A stretch of 64,000 nt of DNA from Tupaia tana. Lineage: Eukaryota; Chordata; Mammalia; Scandentia; Tupaiidae. The notes under the pieces are model-generated. The model did no database searches. It had not been told where the DNA came from and saw only the letters and a list, made by a program, of their open reading frames with translations. The position numbers were made by a program, and so were the translations under genes. The stretch is from the NCBI GenBank assembly GCA_026018925.1, contig JAKSZU010000002.1:153696495-153760494 (forward strand). Reading direction: 5' to 3'. Shown in pieces: positions 11,361-21,354 of the stretch; within the stretch, counting starts at the first letter, position 1; each line of letters opens with the position of its first letter.

Positions 11361-11617
11361 TTTGGAGAGGTTTTTCTTATAGGGCATGTGTGCTCACCAA
11401 AAAGACAGAGAGACAGAAAGCGAGAAATCACCCCCAGGGGGGATGGCCATACCACCATTCCTTCTTCTCCATTCTCCTCTCGAGACCTCAGACATGCATG
11501 CACACGCGTCTGACGTGGGTTTAAGCCACCAGGTCCAGGACTCAAACCGCAGTTGACAACATGGGAGTCCAGCAACATAGCCATTATGCCAACTGCTGCT
11601 CCCAATGTACTAGTGTT
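11316..11617 (-). mobile_element. SINE-A with (ATTT)n tail
   Basis: A minus-strand SINE-A whose tail has become a perfect ATTT microsatellite of about nine units (11325-11361). GAGGTTTTTCTTATAGGGCA, the GA stretch, the CCCCCAGGGGGG hairpin and the head complement TGCTGCTCCC follow. A possible short TSD, GTACTA, is at 11316 and 11608. Confidence 0.87.
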
Positions 11618-11985
11618 ATACATTCTTTCCTCTAAAAAAAGCCTCTTGTATACTGTAATATCTTTGACTTGGTTGACATGCAATGCATTCAGGCTGTAAA
11701 AACTTGATTACATGTAAGTGAAAATAAATAAGGGAAAAGAAAAAGAAGCCCCTTCACCTACTTAGAGCTGAGCATAGCCAGCTTGTCAGAGGCATTCAGT
11801 TCTCTAAAGAGGTAACCACCTCGGGGCAACAGCCTATTGAGAGAAATATTCTTACATGAGAGGATTCATCCTCCGTGGTTTGAAGAGTCAGCTACTTCTG
11901 CCTCCCAGGGTTGTTTTAATACCAGACTAGATCTTATTGGTTTAATACCATTTCCCTGTGTTTTACACTATGAAAAGACAAAGTG
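11618..11985. other. Unique sequence, nothing identified
   Basis: No repeat or gene recognised. Confidence 0.5.
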
Positions 11986-12178
11986 GGGTTGGCCCCATGG
12001 CACAGCAGTTAAATACTGTGCCAAGGAACCTGGCATCTACCTGGCCAAGACCTGGCCAAGATTTTGCTAGGACGAGGTGAAGGAAAAAAGACTGCATGTG
12101 ACCTCACACCATTGGGGGTGTTCTCTCCCTGCCTCTCTCTCTTTCTCACTCTCTTTCTCATAGTATTTTTTTAAAAAG
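11986..12178 (+). mobile_element. tRNA-head SINE, diverged (C-like)
   Basis: GGTTGGCCCCATGGCACAGC with AGCAGTTAAATACTG looks like a tRNA-type A-box region; GGAACCTGGC follows, and a CT-rich stretch plus TTTTTTTAAAAAG ends it. The B-box is not clear. It contains CTGGCCAAGA twice in tandem (about 12039-12061). Confidence 0.5.
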
Positions 12179-12720
12179 TTTAAGAAGGCAAACTCTTAAG
12201 TTTGCATGTTAAGTAAGCAGGGTTTATTTTATTTTCCCTGTGGATTATCATGATGCCTTCACACCCAATCATTTCAGTTCTCTGTGCTAAAGTTAACAAG
12301 GACAAGGAGATTAGATAACAATAACCTCGGCTGCTCTTAGGCTAACTGTGTCATCCAGCGAGCAGTCAGCGCTTTCTGAAACAAGTACACCTAATCTGTC
12401 ATTATTATTGTACTTTCAGAAATACTGTGTATTTTCTACCGGAAGGATAAGCAACTTTTAAAAGAACTTGTGTGTCAATACTTATTTTTGGAAATTTATA
12501 TACTATAGTATTACTAGTCGTTGAGACAACATTTTAAAACCACTTCATTGTTCTGCCTTGGCGTGCATAGACCTGGGTTGTCTGGTATACCTCCAGCATC
12601 AGCATAAACCAGGTAGTTAAAGGGAGACCAGAGAGTAATGAACAAGTGCATGGGAAGAGGTACAGGTTGCTCAGTCAGAACAAAAGGTACAGGGAACTCT
12701 CACTTTAAAACAGCAACCAG
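12179..12720. other. Unique sequence, nothing identified
   Basis: No repeat or coding region recognised. Confidence 0.5.
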
Positions 12721-13190
12721 AGGGACCCACAGATGGTGTAATGGTTATGCTGCTGGACTCCCACATAGTAAACCACGGTTCAAGTCCCAAGCCCAGCAGT
12801 TTAAAACTCACACTGGGTACATGTGCATCCGTGCCCAAAATCCTGAGAGGAGAATGGAGGAGAAGGGATTGCAGCGTGACCATCCCCCTTGGGTGTTGCT
12901 TTCTTGCTTTCTGTCTCTCTGTTTCTCTCTTTATCTCCAGAGAATGCATGCACTCTATAGCAAAACTCTCTCTCTCTTTTTTTTGAGAGGTTTTTGCTAT
13001 AGGGCATGTGCACTCACGCTGCAATACCTCTTCCTCCATTCTTCTCTCGGGATCTCGGGCACACACGCACACGTGCCCGGAGTGAGTTTAAGTCACCAGG
13101 TCCGGGACTCAAACTGTGGTTGACTACATGGGAACCCAGCAATGTAGCCGTTATGCCATCTGCTGGTCCCAAAAATCTCTCATAAGAAAA
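12721..13190 (+). mobile_element. SINE-A interrupted in its tail
   Basis: Plus-strand SINE-A from AGGGACCCACAGATGGTG through its CT stretch to GCAAAACTCTCTCTCTC at about 12978; its tail resumes as AAAATCTCTCATAAGAAAAA at 13172. Between them lies an inverted SINE-A (12981-13171), so the pair could fold into a long hairpin. Confidence 0.85.
12981..13171 (-). mobile_element. SINE-A with internal deletion, nested in the preceding SINE
   Basis: Minus-strand copy with GAGAGGTTTTTGCTATAGGG and then a jump from GCACTCAC straight to GCTGCAATACC. The GA-rich stretch and C/G hairpin are deleted (about 70 bp). The body, B-box complement and TGCTGGTCCC head are intact. Confidence 0.85.
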
Positions 13191-13374
13191 AAAACAACAG
13201 CAATTAGAGCGCTATAATGGGTGCTCAGCAAATGGGTCAAAATATTGAATATCCATTCAGTGTTGAATGTACAGGTGGCTGCAGTAATCAGATTTTCCCC
13301 CCAATCTTATGCTAGTACAAACACATGATTAGAAAGTACTGTTCGAATTTAGAGATAAAATGATTATTTAGAAC

Positions 13375-13612
13375 TTTTTTTTAATTGCCAGAGAGCATGT
13401 ATACTCACCAGAGAAAGAGAGAGGAAAAACAACTGCCAGTGGATGTAGCCATGCTGCAATTCCTTCTCCCCTCTTTCTCCATCCTGTCAGGACTTGGGAC
13501 ATGCACACATACACCCAGAGTTTTTTTTTTCAAGTAGCTGGGGCTGGTATTCAAACTGTGATGGGCCATGTGAGATCCAGTTCCCTTAACCTCTAGGCTA
13601 TGGAGCTGACCT
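13375..13612 (-). mobile_element. SINE-B
   Basis: AATTGCCAGAGAGCATGTAT, a GA stretch, CTCCATCCTGTCAGGACTTGGG, CAAACTGTGATGGGCCATG and TCCCTTAACCTCTAGGCTATG identify a minus-strand SINE-B. Confidence 0.8.
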
Positions 13613-13919
13613 TGAGTTTCTTGAAATCATTAAACAGAGGGAAAGAAAGAAAAACAATTAAAATTTTAGAAAATGCTACTTTTTAAAAAATAGGCTATAG
13701 TATCCACGGTGAGAAGCACATTTATATACCTCAGGACTATCACCAGAAGCTGAGATAAAGCTGAAATGTAACACATAATGTAGAAATAGTCTAGACAATA
13801 AGAAAAACTGTTTTCTATTCTTAATTGCCTCTGGTTAGAGTCACATTCCTCAAGAAAAAGAATAAACACTAAAGAGTTAAACTCTGCTTTATTAAAAGAA
13901 ACATAAGGAAGGAAAGTTT

Positions 13920-14152
13920 ATAGGCCAGACCATAGCCTAGTGGTTAAGGGAATCAGATCCCAGATGCCAAGCCTGGTTTGAATCCTGGCCTCAGTGACTT
14001 GAAGATCACCCCAGGTGCATGACTGTGCCCCAAACCCTGACAGGATGGAGAAATAGAAGAGAAGAGATTATGGCATGGCCATGCTCCAATGAGGGGTGCT
14101 TTCTCACTCTCTATCTCTTTCTGGCAAACACTTGAGTAACTAAAAATAAAAG
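13920..14152 (+). mobile_element. SINE-B
   Basis: GGCCAGACCATAGCCTAGTGG, GTTAAGGGAATCAGATCCC, a B-box-like GGTTTGAATCCTGG, CTGACAGGATGGAGAAATAG and AATGAGGGGTGCTTTCTC follow in family order. The tail is AAAAATAAAA. Confidence 0.82.
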
Positions 14153-14327
14153 TCTAAGCCTAGAGTTATAAAATTTAAGATTTGCATCTTAACACCACAG
14201 AATGTAGTTAAACAGAGTTCAAGATGGAAAATGCTATCAGTCTGAGATCTTTGCAAACTGAAAATCCATAAGAGCTAGAAGACCTTATGACATCAATCAA
14301 AATAATTTCCTTCTGATTAAACTAAAA

Positions 14328-14588
14328 AAGAGGCTAACCCCATGGCCTATGGTTAAGGGAGCTTAAGGGAACTGGATCCCATGTAAGTGACTGCAGTTTG
14401 AATCCCTGCTCTGGCAGCTCAGAAAACATGCCTGGTACACATGCATGCCTGACAGCCCCAGGAATGAGAACAGAGAAGGCATCCTGGTGTGACCATGCCC
14501 CACCGTGGGCTGCCTTCTCTCTCTGTCTCTGTCTCTCTTGCATGATGACACGAGCTCTCTGGCAAAAACAAAACAAACAAACAAACAT
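14328..14588 (+). mobile_element. SINE-B with small internal duplication
   Basis: Head AGAGGCTAACCCCATGGCC; then GGGAGCTTAAGGGAACTGG, where the AAGGGA-containing motif is doubled. GTTTGAATCCCTGC is the B-box region. The tail is (AAAC)n, five units at 14565-14586. Confidence 0.78.
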
Positions 14589-14842
14589 GAGTAACTAGCA
14601 TTAATGAGCTACAGAAAAAGTTAGTAAGAAATTATCTGATTTGTTCAATCCAAATGGTATTGATGATAATAGTCAATAGTTACAGAGAGTTTACTCTGTG
14701 CTAGCTTCTAACCTAACAACTTTATCTGTATTAACTTTTAATGAAAGATCTGGGAAATAACAAACCTATGAGTGTGACACTAAATACTAAAAACATAGAA
14801 TTTTCATTGGAATTTTTCTGAAATATTTCTTGTACTTTTTCT

Positions 14843-15083
14843 TTTCTTTTTTTAAAAATTTGCCCAAGGGTGCATGTGCTCATGGGAGAGAGAGAAAGAG
14901 AGAGAGAGGAAGTGAGGCCACATCCCATACAGCAATCCCTTTCCCTCCATTCTCTTCTTAGCATTTTGGGCACACACACATGGACTCAGGGTGTTTCAAA
15001 TCACTGGGTCCGGGACTCCAACCATGAAGTTGGCCGTGTGGGATCTAGCTGCCTTAACCACCATGCTATAGCTGGCCCTCCTG
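14843..15083 (-). mobile_element. SINE-B
   Basis: AATTTGCCCAAGGGTGCATG, a GA-rich run, TCCATTCTCTTCTTAGCATT, CACTGGGTCCGGGACTCC, CCTTAACCACCATGCTATAG and GCTGGCCC show a complete minus-strand copy. Confidence 0.8.
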
Positions 15084-15085
15084 TT

Positions 15086-16852
15086 TCCTTAAATTATTCC
15101 CAAGAAGGGGTTTGACAAACAACACATTTAGTTGCTCCTCCTTAGAAATCCTGATACCACTTTGCACCTTATAATATTTTTATATCATGTTAATGAAGTT
15201 TTTCTAATCTTTCCATGTGAATATGAGCTCCATGAAAGAGTTATTGTGTTTTGTTTTTACCCTCATCTTGCCACGTGTATGGTCAAGAATAAGTGAAGGA
15301 TGCATGGGTGATTAGGCCAATTAAGTTATTGTATCAAGTGTCAACAAATAAAATTTACACCACAGAAAAGAGATTAATCAAAGTAACACAAACTATATGT
15401 GATTCCATGTAACTTTCATGAGGAGAAAATTAATTCGGTCCATAGATGCCTAACTGTGTGTTGCTCCATTGTGTTATAGGTTTTTTGTTTGTTTTAGTTA
15501 GTATACTTTTTATCTAAAACATTGAACTAAATGTTAGAATAGCCCTTTTGAAGTCATCAAAACTTCCTCAAAGAGGAAATCATGACCCAACCAAAAATAA
15601 TTTGGCTCATTTAAATCACTGTGGGCTTTCTTCTCAGAATTTAATCTCCAGAACAACTTAACTACATGTGAGTTATATCTGACAATCAAGAAAAGAGTAA
15701 AAAAATGTGGGATGGCATATTAATCTTCTTTATCAGAAAATCCATTACTCATTTGTTGAAAATATATCTGTTTTGGGAAAAGGGCTTTCTTAGGTCAATA
15801 ACTCAGATGACTGATAATACATCATGAATTCTTTAACACGCACTCTACTTAGAAGCCTAACTTTTTATGTGATACGTGGTCTGAAATCTGATTAAGTCAC
15901 TAATTTCTTTTTTACTATATTATAAGTTGGACTGGGAACCATGTATTTAAATTTGTAATTTATAACATACTTAAGTTTATAAGGCTAATGTAAGTGATTT
16001 ATATAATAGTTAATTTAACTTTTTTTCTCATAATAAAAAAAAGCTTTCCTTCTGAAGAGTACAATGTATTTTGGTTACATTTCAAACTAGCTTTTAGATT
16101 AATTGGCAAGAAAGAGAAGTTACCATCACTTTCATTTTATTTTAAAGCAAATGACAATCAAAGCCATAAATAATTTAATGTAGTTTGAAAATCACTTTCA
16201 TTTTGGCTCAAACGCCCAACGTACTTTTATTGCCTCCTAGTGACAGTTATCTGATAAAATTAATTTGACTTGTTCTATATGTTATTATGTGGCATAATAT
16301 TACTTGATAATCATTTTGGACCCTAAACTTTTCCTTCCTTTGCAATGAATTAGGGAAACATGCCCTCAAAACTCTGGTTCACTCTTTGGCTCTGATACTT
16401 CATTTTGTAACTGTCAACTAAAAAGATTATGATCATAAAATTGTTTCCTGGGGAGTGTTCCATTCATGAACTCCTTGTTCCCATACTCTTCCATCAGTTT
16501 ATTGCATTCTGCTTCTAACCCAGTCTGTGAGTAGAGGCACTGGATTTCCATGGAACGGAAAAGACCTGCAAGGAGGAGAGAGAAGGAGCCTGTTAGACCA
16601 GGATCCAGGATTCATTCCCTCCATGAGTTTGTTATCATTGGGCTCACTCAACCCAAAGAGCTTTTGCATTCAGCAGTAATGAGGAAAAGTGTTGATTTGA
16701 AATTCAACTGTTTTCATTTCCAACCAAAAAATAGCATTCTCTAGACATCTGCATGCTCTAGCCAAGGCATCTCGGTGAGTGAAAGAATGTGATACCGCGT
16801 CAATGAAACAGGGTGGTTCCTTGTTGGTTGACATTGTAGAAATGTTATTTTC
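15086..16852. other. Long SINE-free AT-rich stretch
   Basis: About 1.77 kb with no recognised repeat. A homeodomain-like AT-rich core is visible around 16140-16300 (many TAAT cores). No exon structure is supported. Candidate conserved non-coding DNA by exclusion only. Confidence 0.45.
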
Positions 16853-17097
16853 CTGGCCCAGCTCTGGTGGCACAAGCAGGAGGGTGCCATTACACAGTGG
16901 CTGAGGCCACACATGAGGAACGGATTTGGTTCCCAGCCCAGCTAAACAACCCAGGTTGAGTGGGGTGCACCTGTGGTCCTAGCAAACTGGCCGGCTGGAG
17001 CAGGAAGACCATAACATGGCCAACTGCCAAAAACACTTATTTCTCTCTTTATCTCCTCTCTATCCACCACGCTCTTGTTTTCTCTAAAAAAAAAAAA

Positions 17098-17130
<33 letters not shown>
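16853..17130 (+). mobile_element. SINE-C: tRNA-like head joined to 7SL-like segment
   Basis: GGCCCAGCTCTGGTGGCAC, CAGTGGCTGAGGCCACACATG and GATTTGGTTCCCAGCCC form the head. GAGTGGGGTGCACCTGTGGT and CCTAGCAAACTGG read like the 5' domain of 7SL/Alu (GGCGTGGTGGCGCRYGCCTGTAG then CCAGCTACTNGG). A CT stretch and A tail follow, ending in (AAT)10 at about 17098-17128. Similar junction to the copy at 39113. Confidence 0.6.
17098..17128 (+). repeat. (AAT)n microsatellite
   Basis: About ten perfect AAT units grown from the A tail of the SINE just before it. Confidence 0.95.
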
Positions 17131-17224
17131 GGAAAGAAATGTCATTTCCCAAAAGGTCAGATTACTTGGTCAGTCCATTTTCCTGGGAAATATAATCAGA
17201 ATTGTATCTGGCAAATATAAAAGG

Positions 17225-17675
17225 TGATAAATGATTGTTAAGATTATCAACTCTTTCTGCCCAGTAAATATATTAGTACTATGAGTTCAAAACTGCCGAA
17301 TGACCCAGAATACTTTGAATTGCCTCCTCTAGTACGTGGATTAACCGGGAAACGCAAGCTTGTTAGCATCAATAGTTACCGAACACCACCCACGTTTATT
17401 TAGCATACCCTCAAAGCCGTCTCCGAAATTGTTTTATAGACACAACTGCCCTGGGAGGTACATGCTTGCATCATCTTTTTACACAAGGAAAGAGGCCGTC
17501 CCAGGGAAAGGCTCACTGGGTTTTATTGTCATTTAAGTTCCCAACTTCGAGAAGCATTTCATTCCGGTGCTGGTAGCAAAGCTTATTAAAAGATTAAGAA
17601 GCAAGTATGTTTCTCAACTCAGCAGCAACAAAGGAGAAAAAAACGCATAAATAGTCATGTTAGAAATGGGCAGGT
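17225..17675. other. Unique sequence, nothing identified
   Basis: No repeat or gene recognised. Confidence 0.5.
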
Positions 17676-17905
17676 CCAACCCCGACGGCATGGTAGGTAA
17701 AATACTAAACTCCAGCACCTGAAACCACGTGGCTGACTGCAGTTCAGATCCCTGGCCCCAGTCAACCTGGCACACGCTGGACACATGCACACATGCGTGT
17801 TCAAGATCCAGCTAGCTGGAGGACTAGAGGAAGTTGATCAGACCCTGTGGAGGTCGCTCATGGCTCTCTGTCTTGGGCATGTACACATGCTCTATCATGG
17901 ATAAA
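17676..17905 (+). mobile_element. SINE-C, diverged
   Basis: GTCCAACCCCGACGGCATGG, AGTTCAGATCCCTGGCCCC (B-box region), CTGGACACATGCACACATGC, CTAGAGGAAGTTGATCAGAC and GGCTCTCTGTCTTGGGC. It abuts the L1 relic. Confidence 0.55.
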
Positions 17906-18081
17906 GGAAAAAACAGGTAGTGGGCAAAGGACCAAATTAGACAGTTTTCCAAGAAGACATACAAATGGTTCACAGGTGTTTGAAAGGGTGATCAGCATCA
18001 CTAGTCATCTGGACAATGCAGATCAAAGCCAGGACGAGACGGCACCTCACAGTGTGAGGATGGCTATGAGCAAAAGGTCTA

Positions 18082-18380
18082 AAGATAACGAGTGTTGGGG
18101 ACCAGCAGTTAGCGTAATGGCTATGTCGCTGGACTCCCACATAGTCGACTGCAGTTCGTGTCCCTGACCCGGTGGCTTAAAACACACTTGGCGTGTGTGC
18201 GTGCGTGCCCAAGATCCCGAGAGGATAATGGAGGAGAAGGGATTGTGGTGTGGCCATCCCCCCTGGGGGGTGATTTCTCGCTTTCGGTCTCTCTGTCTCT
18301 GTCTGTCTGGCGAGCGCACATGCCCTATAGTAAAAACCTCTAAAAAAAATTATTAAAAAAAAGAAGATAACGAGTGTTGG
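18082..18380 (+). mobile_element. SINE-A inserted in L1, 17-bp perfect TSD
   Basis: Body 18099-18363. TSD AAGATAACGAGTGTTGG is identical at 18082-18098 and 18364-18380. Complete from GGACCAGCAGTTAGC to the A tail. A perfect TSD suggests a recent insertion. Confidence 0.95.
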
Positions 18381-18420
18381 TGAGGATGTAGAAAAAGGGA
18401 AATATTTTCCATTGTTAATA

Positions 18421-18720
18421 AGAATGTAAAACTGGGACCAACAGTTGGCGTAATGGCTATGTCGCTGGACTCCCACATAGTCGACCACTGTTCGAGTCCC
18501 GGACCCAGTAGCTTAAACCCATGCCGGCTGCATGTGCGTGCGTGCCCGAGATCCCGAGAGGAGCATGGAGGAGAAGGAATTGCAACATGACCATCCCCCC
18601 TGGGAGTGATTTCTCACTATCTGTCTCTCTGTCTCTCTCTGTCTTTATGGCAAGTGCACGCGCCCTATAGCAAAAACCTCTCCAAAGAATAAGTAAATTA
18701 GAAAAAAAGAATGTGAAACT
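18421..18720 (+). mobile_element. SINE-A inserted in L1, 13-bp TSD
   Basis: Body 18434-18707 starting GGGACCAACAG. TSD AGAATGTAAAACT at 18421-18433 and AGAATGTGAAACT at 18708-18720 (one difference). Confidence 0.93.
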
Positions 18721-18889
18721 ATGTAGCCATTATGGAAAATGGTATGAAGGTTCCTCAAAAGATGAAAAAAGAGACTGCCATATATATGATCCAGCACTCT
18801 CACTGCTGGGTAGATAGCCAAAGGAAAGGGAAAATAGCTGTAAACCCTGTGTCTGACCATAGATGAATGGATAAGGAATATGTGATACA

Positions 18890-19314
18890 TACAGGTAATC
18901 CCTGATGTGATGGCTTGACTTACAATTGTTTAGCATTACCTTGATGCAAAAGCTTTACACATTCAATAGAACCTACACTTTAAATTTTAACTTTGGATCT
19001 TTTCCCAGGCTAGTGATTGGCAGTGTAATACTCTCTTGCAGTGCTGAACGTTGGCAGCGAGCCATTCTGTTTTTCACTTTTGGTACAATTGTCAATAAAT
19101 TGCACAAGATTTTCAACACTTGTTTACATAACAGGCTCTGTGTTCAATGATTTTGCCCAACTATAAGCTAATATCAATGTTCCGAGCATGTTTGATGTAA
19201 GCTACGCTAAGCTATGCTGTTCAGTAAGTCAGCTGCCTTTTTGACTTACAGTATTATCAACTTACCATGGGTTTATCAGGACATAATCCCATTGTCAGTT
19301 GAAGAGCCTCTGTA
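18890..19314 (+). mobile_element. Tigger-type DNA transposon (nonautonomous) inserted in L1
   Basis: A 421-bp element from CAGGTAATCCCTGATG (18892) to AGAGCCTCTG (19312), flanked by TA at 18890-18891 and 19313-19314, the TcMar/pogo target site. GGCTTGACTTACAATTG near the left end and TTTTTGACTTACAGTATTAT, CTTACCATGGGTTTATCAGG near the right end match the known mammalian Tigger-derived repeat rich in GACTTAC. No transposase frame is present. The exact subfamily needs a database. Confidence 0.8.
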
Positions 19315-19482
19315 TATATGATGGAATATTATTCAGCTTTGAAAAAGAAAGAAATCCTGCCATTTGCATAAAATGGACGCATCTTGAAGACATTTTTCTA
19401 AGTAAAACCAGTCAGAGATCAATACATACCATGTGATCTCACTTATGCGGGAATCTAAATATCCAGCTTATAGAAATGGGGT

Positions 19483-19622
19483 GGAATGGTGGTGTACATG
19501 GCCATCCAGCCTAGGGGGCAGTTTCTCACTTTCCCTTTCACTGTCTCTGTCTTTCTCTCTCCAGCAAACACATGTGCCCTAAGGCAGAGAAAACCCTTAA
19601 AAAAAAAAAAAAAAAAAAAGGA
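19483..19622 (+). mobile_element. SINE-A, 5'-truncated
   Basis: Starts within the body (ATGGCCATCCAGCCTAGGGGG), continues with the CT stretch, GTGCCCTAAGGCAGAGAAAA and a 20-A tail. The head is absent. Confidence 0.8.
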
Positions 19623-19678
19623 TATATGTACTATATGCAGTTTGCGGCACAGCATCTGATGTAAAGAAGGGGTCCATA

Positions 19679-19962
19679 GGGACCAGCAAATGGCATAGCA
19701 GTTACATCGCTGGACTCCCACATGGCCAACTGCAGTTCTAGTCCCAGACCCAGTGGCTTGGAAATTACACCAAGCACGAGTGCATGCGTGCCCAAGATCC
19801 CAGGAGGAGAATGGAGGAGAAGGCATTGTGGCATGGCCATCCCCCACGGGAGGAGGGGAGTGATTTCTCACTTTCTCTCTCACTATCTCTGTCTCTCCCT
19901 CTCTCTCCAGCAAGTACATGCACTCTAAGATAAAACCCTCTAAAAAGGGGGAAAAAAAAAGG
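19679..19962 (+). mobile_element. SINE-A
   Basis: Complete: GGGACCAGCAAATGGC, B-box-like AGTTCTAGTCCCAG, GCATGCGTGCCCAAGATCCC, GAATGGAGGAGAAGG, hairpin with CCCCCACGGGAGG, CT stretch, mixed G/A tail. Confidence 0.88.
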
Positions 19963-20556
19963 AGGGACCCGTAAATGTCAGCTACTGCTGCTGTTTGTTC
20001 CTCCTAGAAGTTTCTGTTCAGACTCTCCAAAATGCTGTGCTCCAGTGATTTACCTCCGTGTCCTCGAATGTCCTGTGCAACCATGCACACATGCAGTTTG
20101 TAGGGACATGCTACCGCACCTGTTCAGTGAGCTCCAGGAACCACTATGATGTGTGTAAGAGCTAAATCTCACAGATCTCAGAGGGACTCTATGATGCTTA
20201 TCCAAGAACGGATCAATCTGAGTGGTTAAAAGACATCAGGTTCCTGAAATATCAGGTAACTGGGTAGATGATGAGCCTATAACCAAAATGGAAATATAGA
20301 AGACCTTTTTGTTCTGTTTGTGTTATAAGGAAGAAACATTTAGACAAGGAGGACTTGGCATATTTGTTGGAAACGTCTAGATAAAGACACCCAGTCAGTA
20401 ACTGGAAATGTTTTTCTAATTATCAAGAAGAAAAAGTCTCTAGAAGAATGTTTCTAATTTCTAAAAATTCTAGAATAATTTTTCTAATGATTAATAAAAA
20501 TCATGACCTCATGACCTAACTCAAGATAGATATAGAAGGATGACTGCATATAGATT
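19963..20556. other. Unique sequence with a local TCTAGAA-rich patch
   Basis: No gene. Around 20439-20485 three related pieces (TCTAGAAGAATGTTTCTAAT, TCTAGAATAATTTTTCTAAT) indicate short imperfect tandem repetition. Confidence 0.55.
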
Positions 20557-20700
20557 AAGAATATTTACTGTCAGAGCTGGCAGGTAGTGTGGTGGTTAAG
20601 GCACTGAACTCCCACATGTCCTGGACCTAGTGACCCAAAAATCACAGCAAATAAGTAGATTAATCAATCAATCATTGCTTTAAAAAAAAGAATATTTACT
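20557..20700 (+). mobile_element. SINE-S, internally deleted, perfect 13-bp TSD
   Basis: Body 20570-20687. AGCTGGCAGGTAGTGTGGTGG head, then CCACATG runs directly to TCCTGGACCTAGTGACCC, so part of the tRNA-like arm is lost. TSD AAGAATATTTACT is identical at 20557-20569 and 20688-20700. No CT stretch remains. Confidence 0.85.
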
Positions 20701-20748
20701 ACTTTCATGAAAGACTTTTTTTACTGATGAGAACATGTTTAATCAATG

Positions 20749-21036
20749 AAAGACCCTGTTTTTGTTTTTGTTTTTGGAAAGGTTTTAGCTATAGGGCGCG
20801 TGCACTCGCCAGACAGAGAGACAGAGAGATAGAAAGCAAGAAATCACCCCCCAGGAGGGATGGCCACGCTGCAATCCCTTCTCCTCCATTCTCCTCTCGG
20901 GATCTTGGACACGCACGCACATGCGCCCGGCGTGTGTTTTAAGCCACTGGGTCCAGGACGCGAACCGTGGTTGACTACATGGGAGTCCAGCGACATAGCC
21001 ATTACACTAATTGCTGGTCCCAAAGACCATGTTTTT
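20749..21036 (-). mobile_element. SINE-A with TSD
   Basis: Body 20764-21021, minus strand, many CpGs retained (GGGCGCGTGCACTCGCC, GCGCCCGGCGTG). TSD AAAGACCCTGTTTTT / AAAGACCATGTTTTT at 20749-20763 and 21022-21036. Confidence 0.92.
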
Positions 21037-21063
21037 TTAAGTCACTTTGCAGAAGACCATTTA

Positions 21064-21352
21064 TGTACTTTCTTTCCTTCCTTCTTTCTTTTCTTCTTTT
21101 TTCTTTTGTTTCTTTCTTTTTTCTTTCTATTGCCTTTGGGCTCATGTACTCATCAGAGAAAGAGAGAAGAAGTGACCCCTCCCTCCTAATGGGGCGCGGC
21201 CATACCTCATTCCCTTACCTCCTTTCGGGCACACACGCATATATGCCCAGCATGTTTTTCCAGCCACCGGGACCAGGACTAGAACTGAGTTCGGCCATGT
21301 GGCATCCGGCTTTCCATGCACAGCATTTAACTGCTTCGCTATAGGGCTGGTC
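21064..21352 (-). mobile_element. SINE-B with long pyrimidine tail
   Basis: A TTTC/TTCC-rich run (21067-21128) is the complement of a GAAA-type tail. Then TTGCCTTTGGGCTCATGTAC, a GA stretch, TAATGGGGCGCGGCCATACC, CCACCGGGACCAGGACTAG and GCTATAGGGCTGGTCC as head complement. Confidence 0.78.
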
Positions 21353-21354
21353 CA

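Larger units (their letters stand above)
17906..19475 (+). mobile_element. L1 ORF2 3'-end relic, split by three later insertions
   Basis: Fragments in order: GTGGGCAAAGGACCAAATTA, GAAGACATACAAATGG, GATCAGCATCACTAGTCATC, GGTGAGGATGTAGAAAAAGG, TATGGAAAATGGTATGAAGG, ATGATCCAGCACTCTCACTG, TGGAATATTATTCAGC, ACCATGTGATCTCACTTATG. These follow the 3' end of LINE-1 ORF2 (reverse transcriptase/C-terminal region). Two SINE-A copies and a Tigger element interrupt it; with those removed the L1 text reads on. The frame has stops, so no protein is made. Confidence 0.85.
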
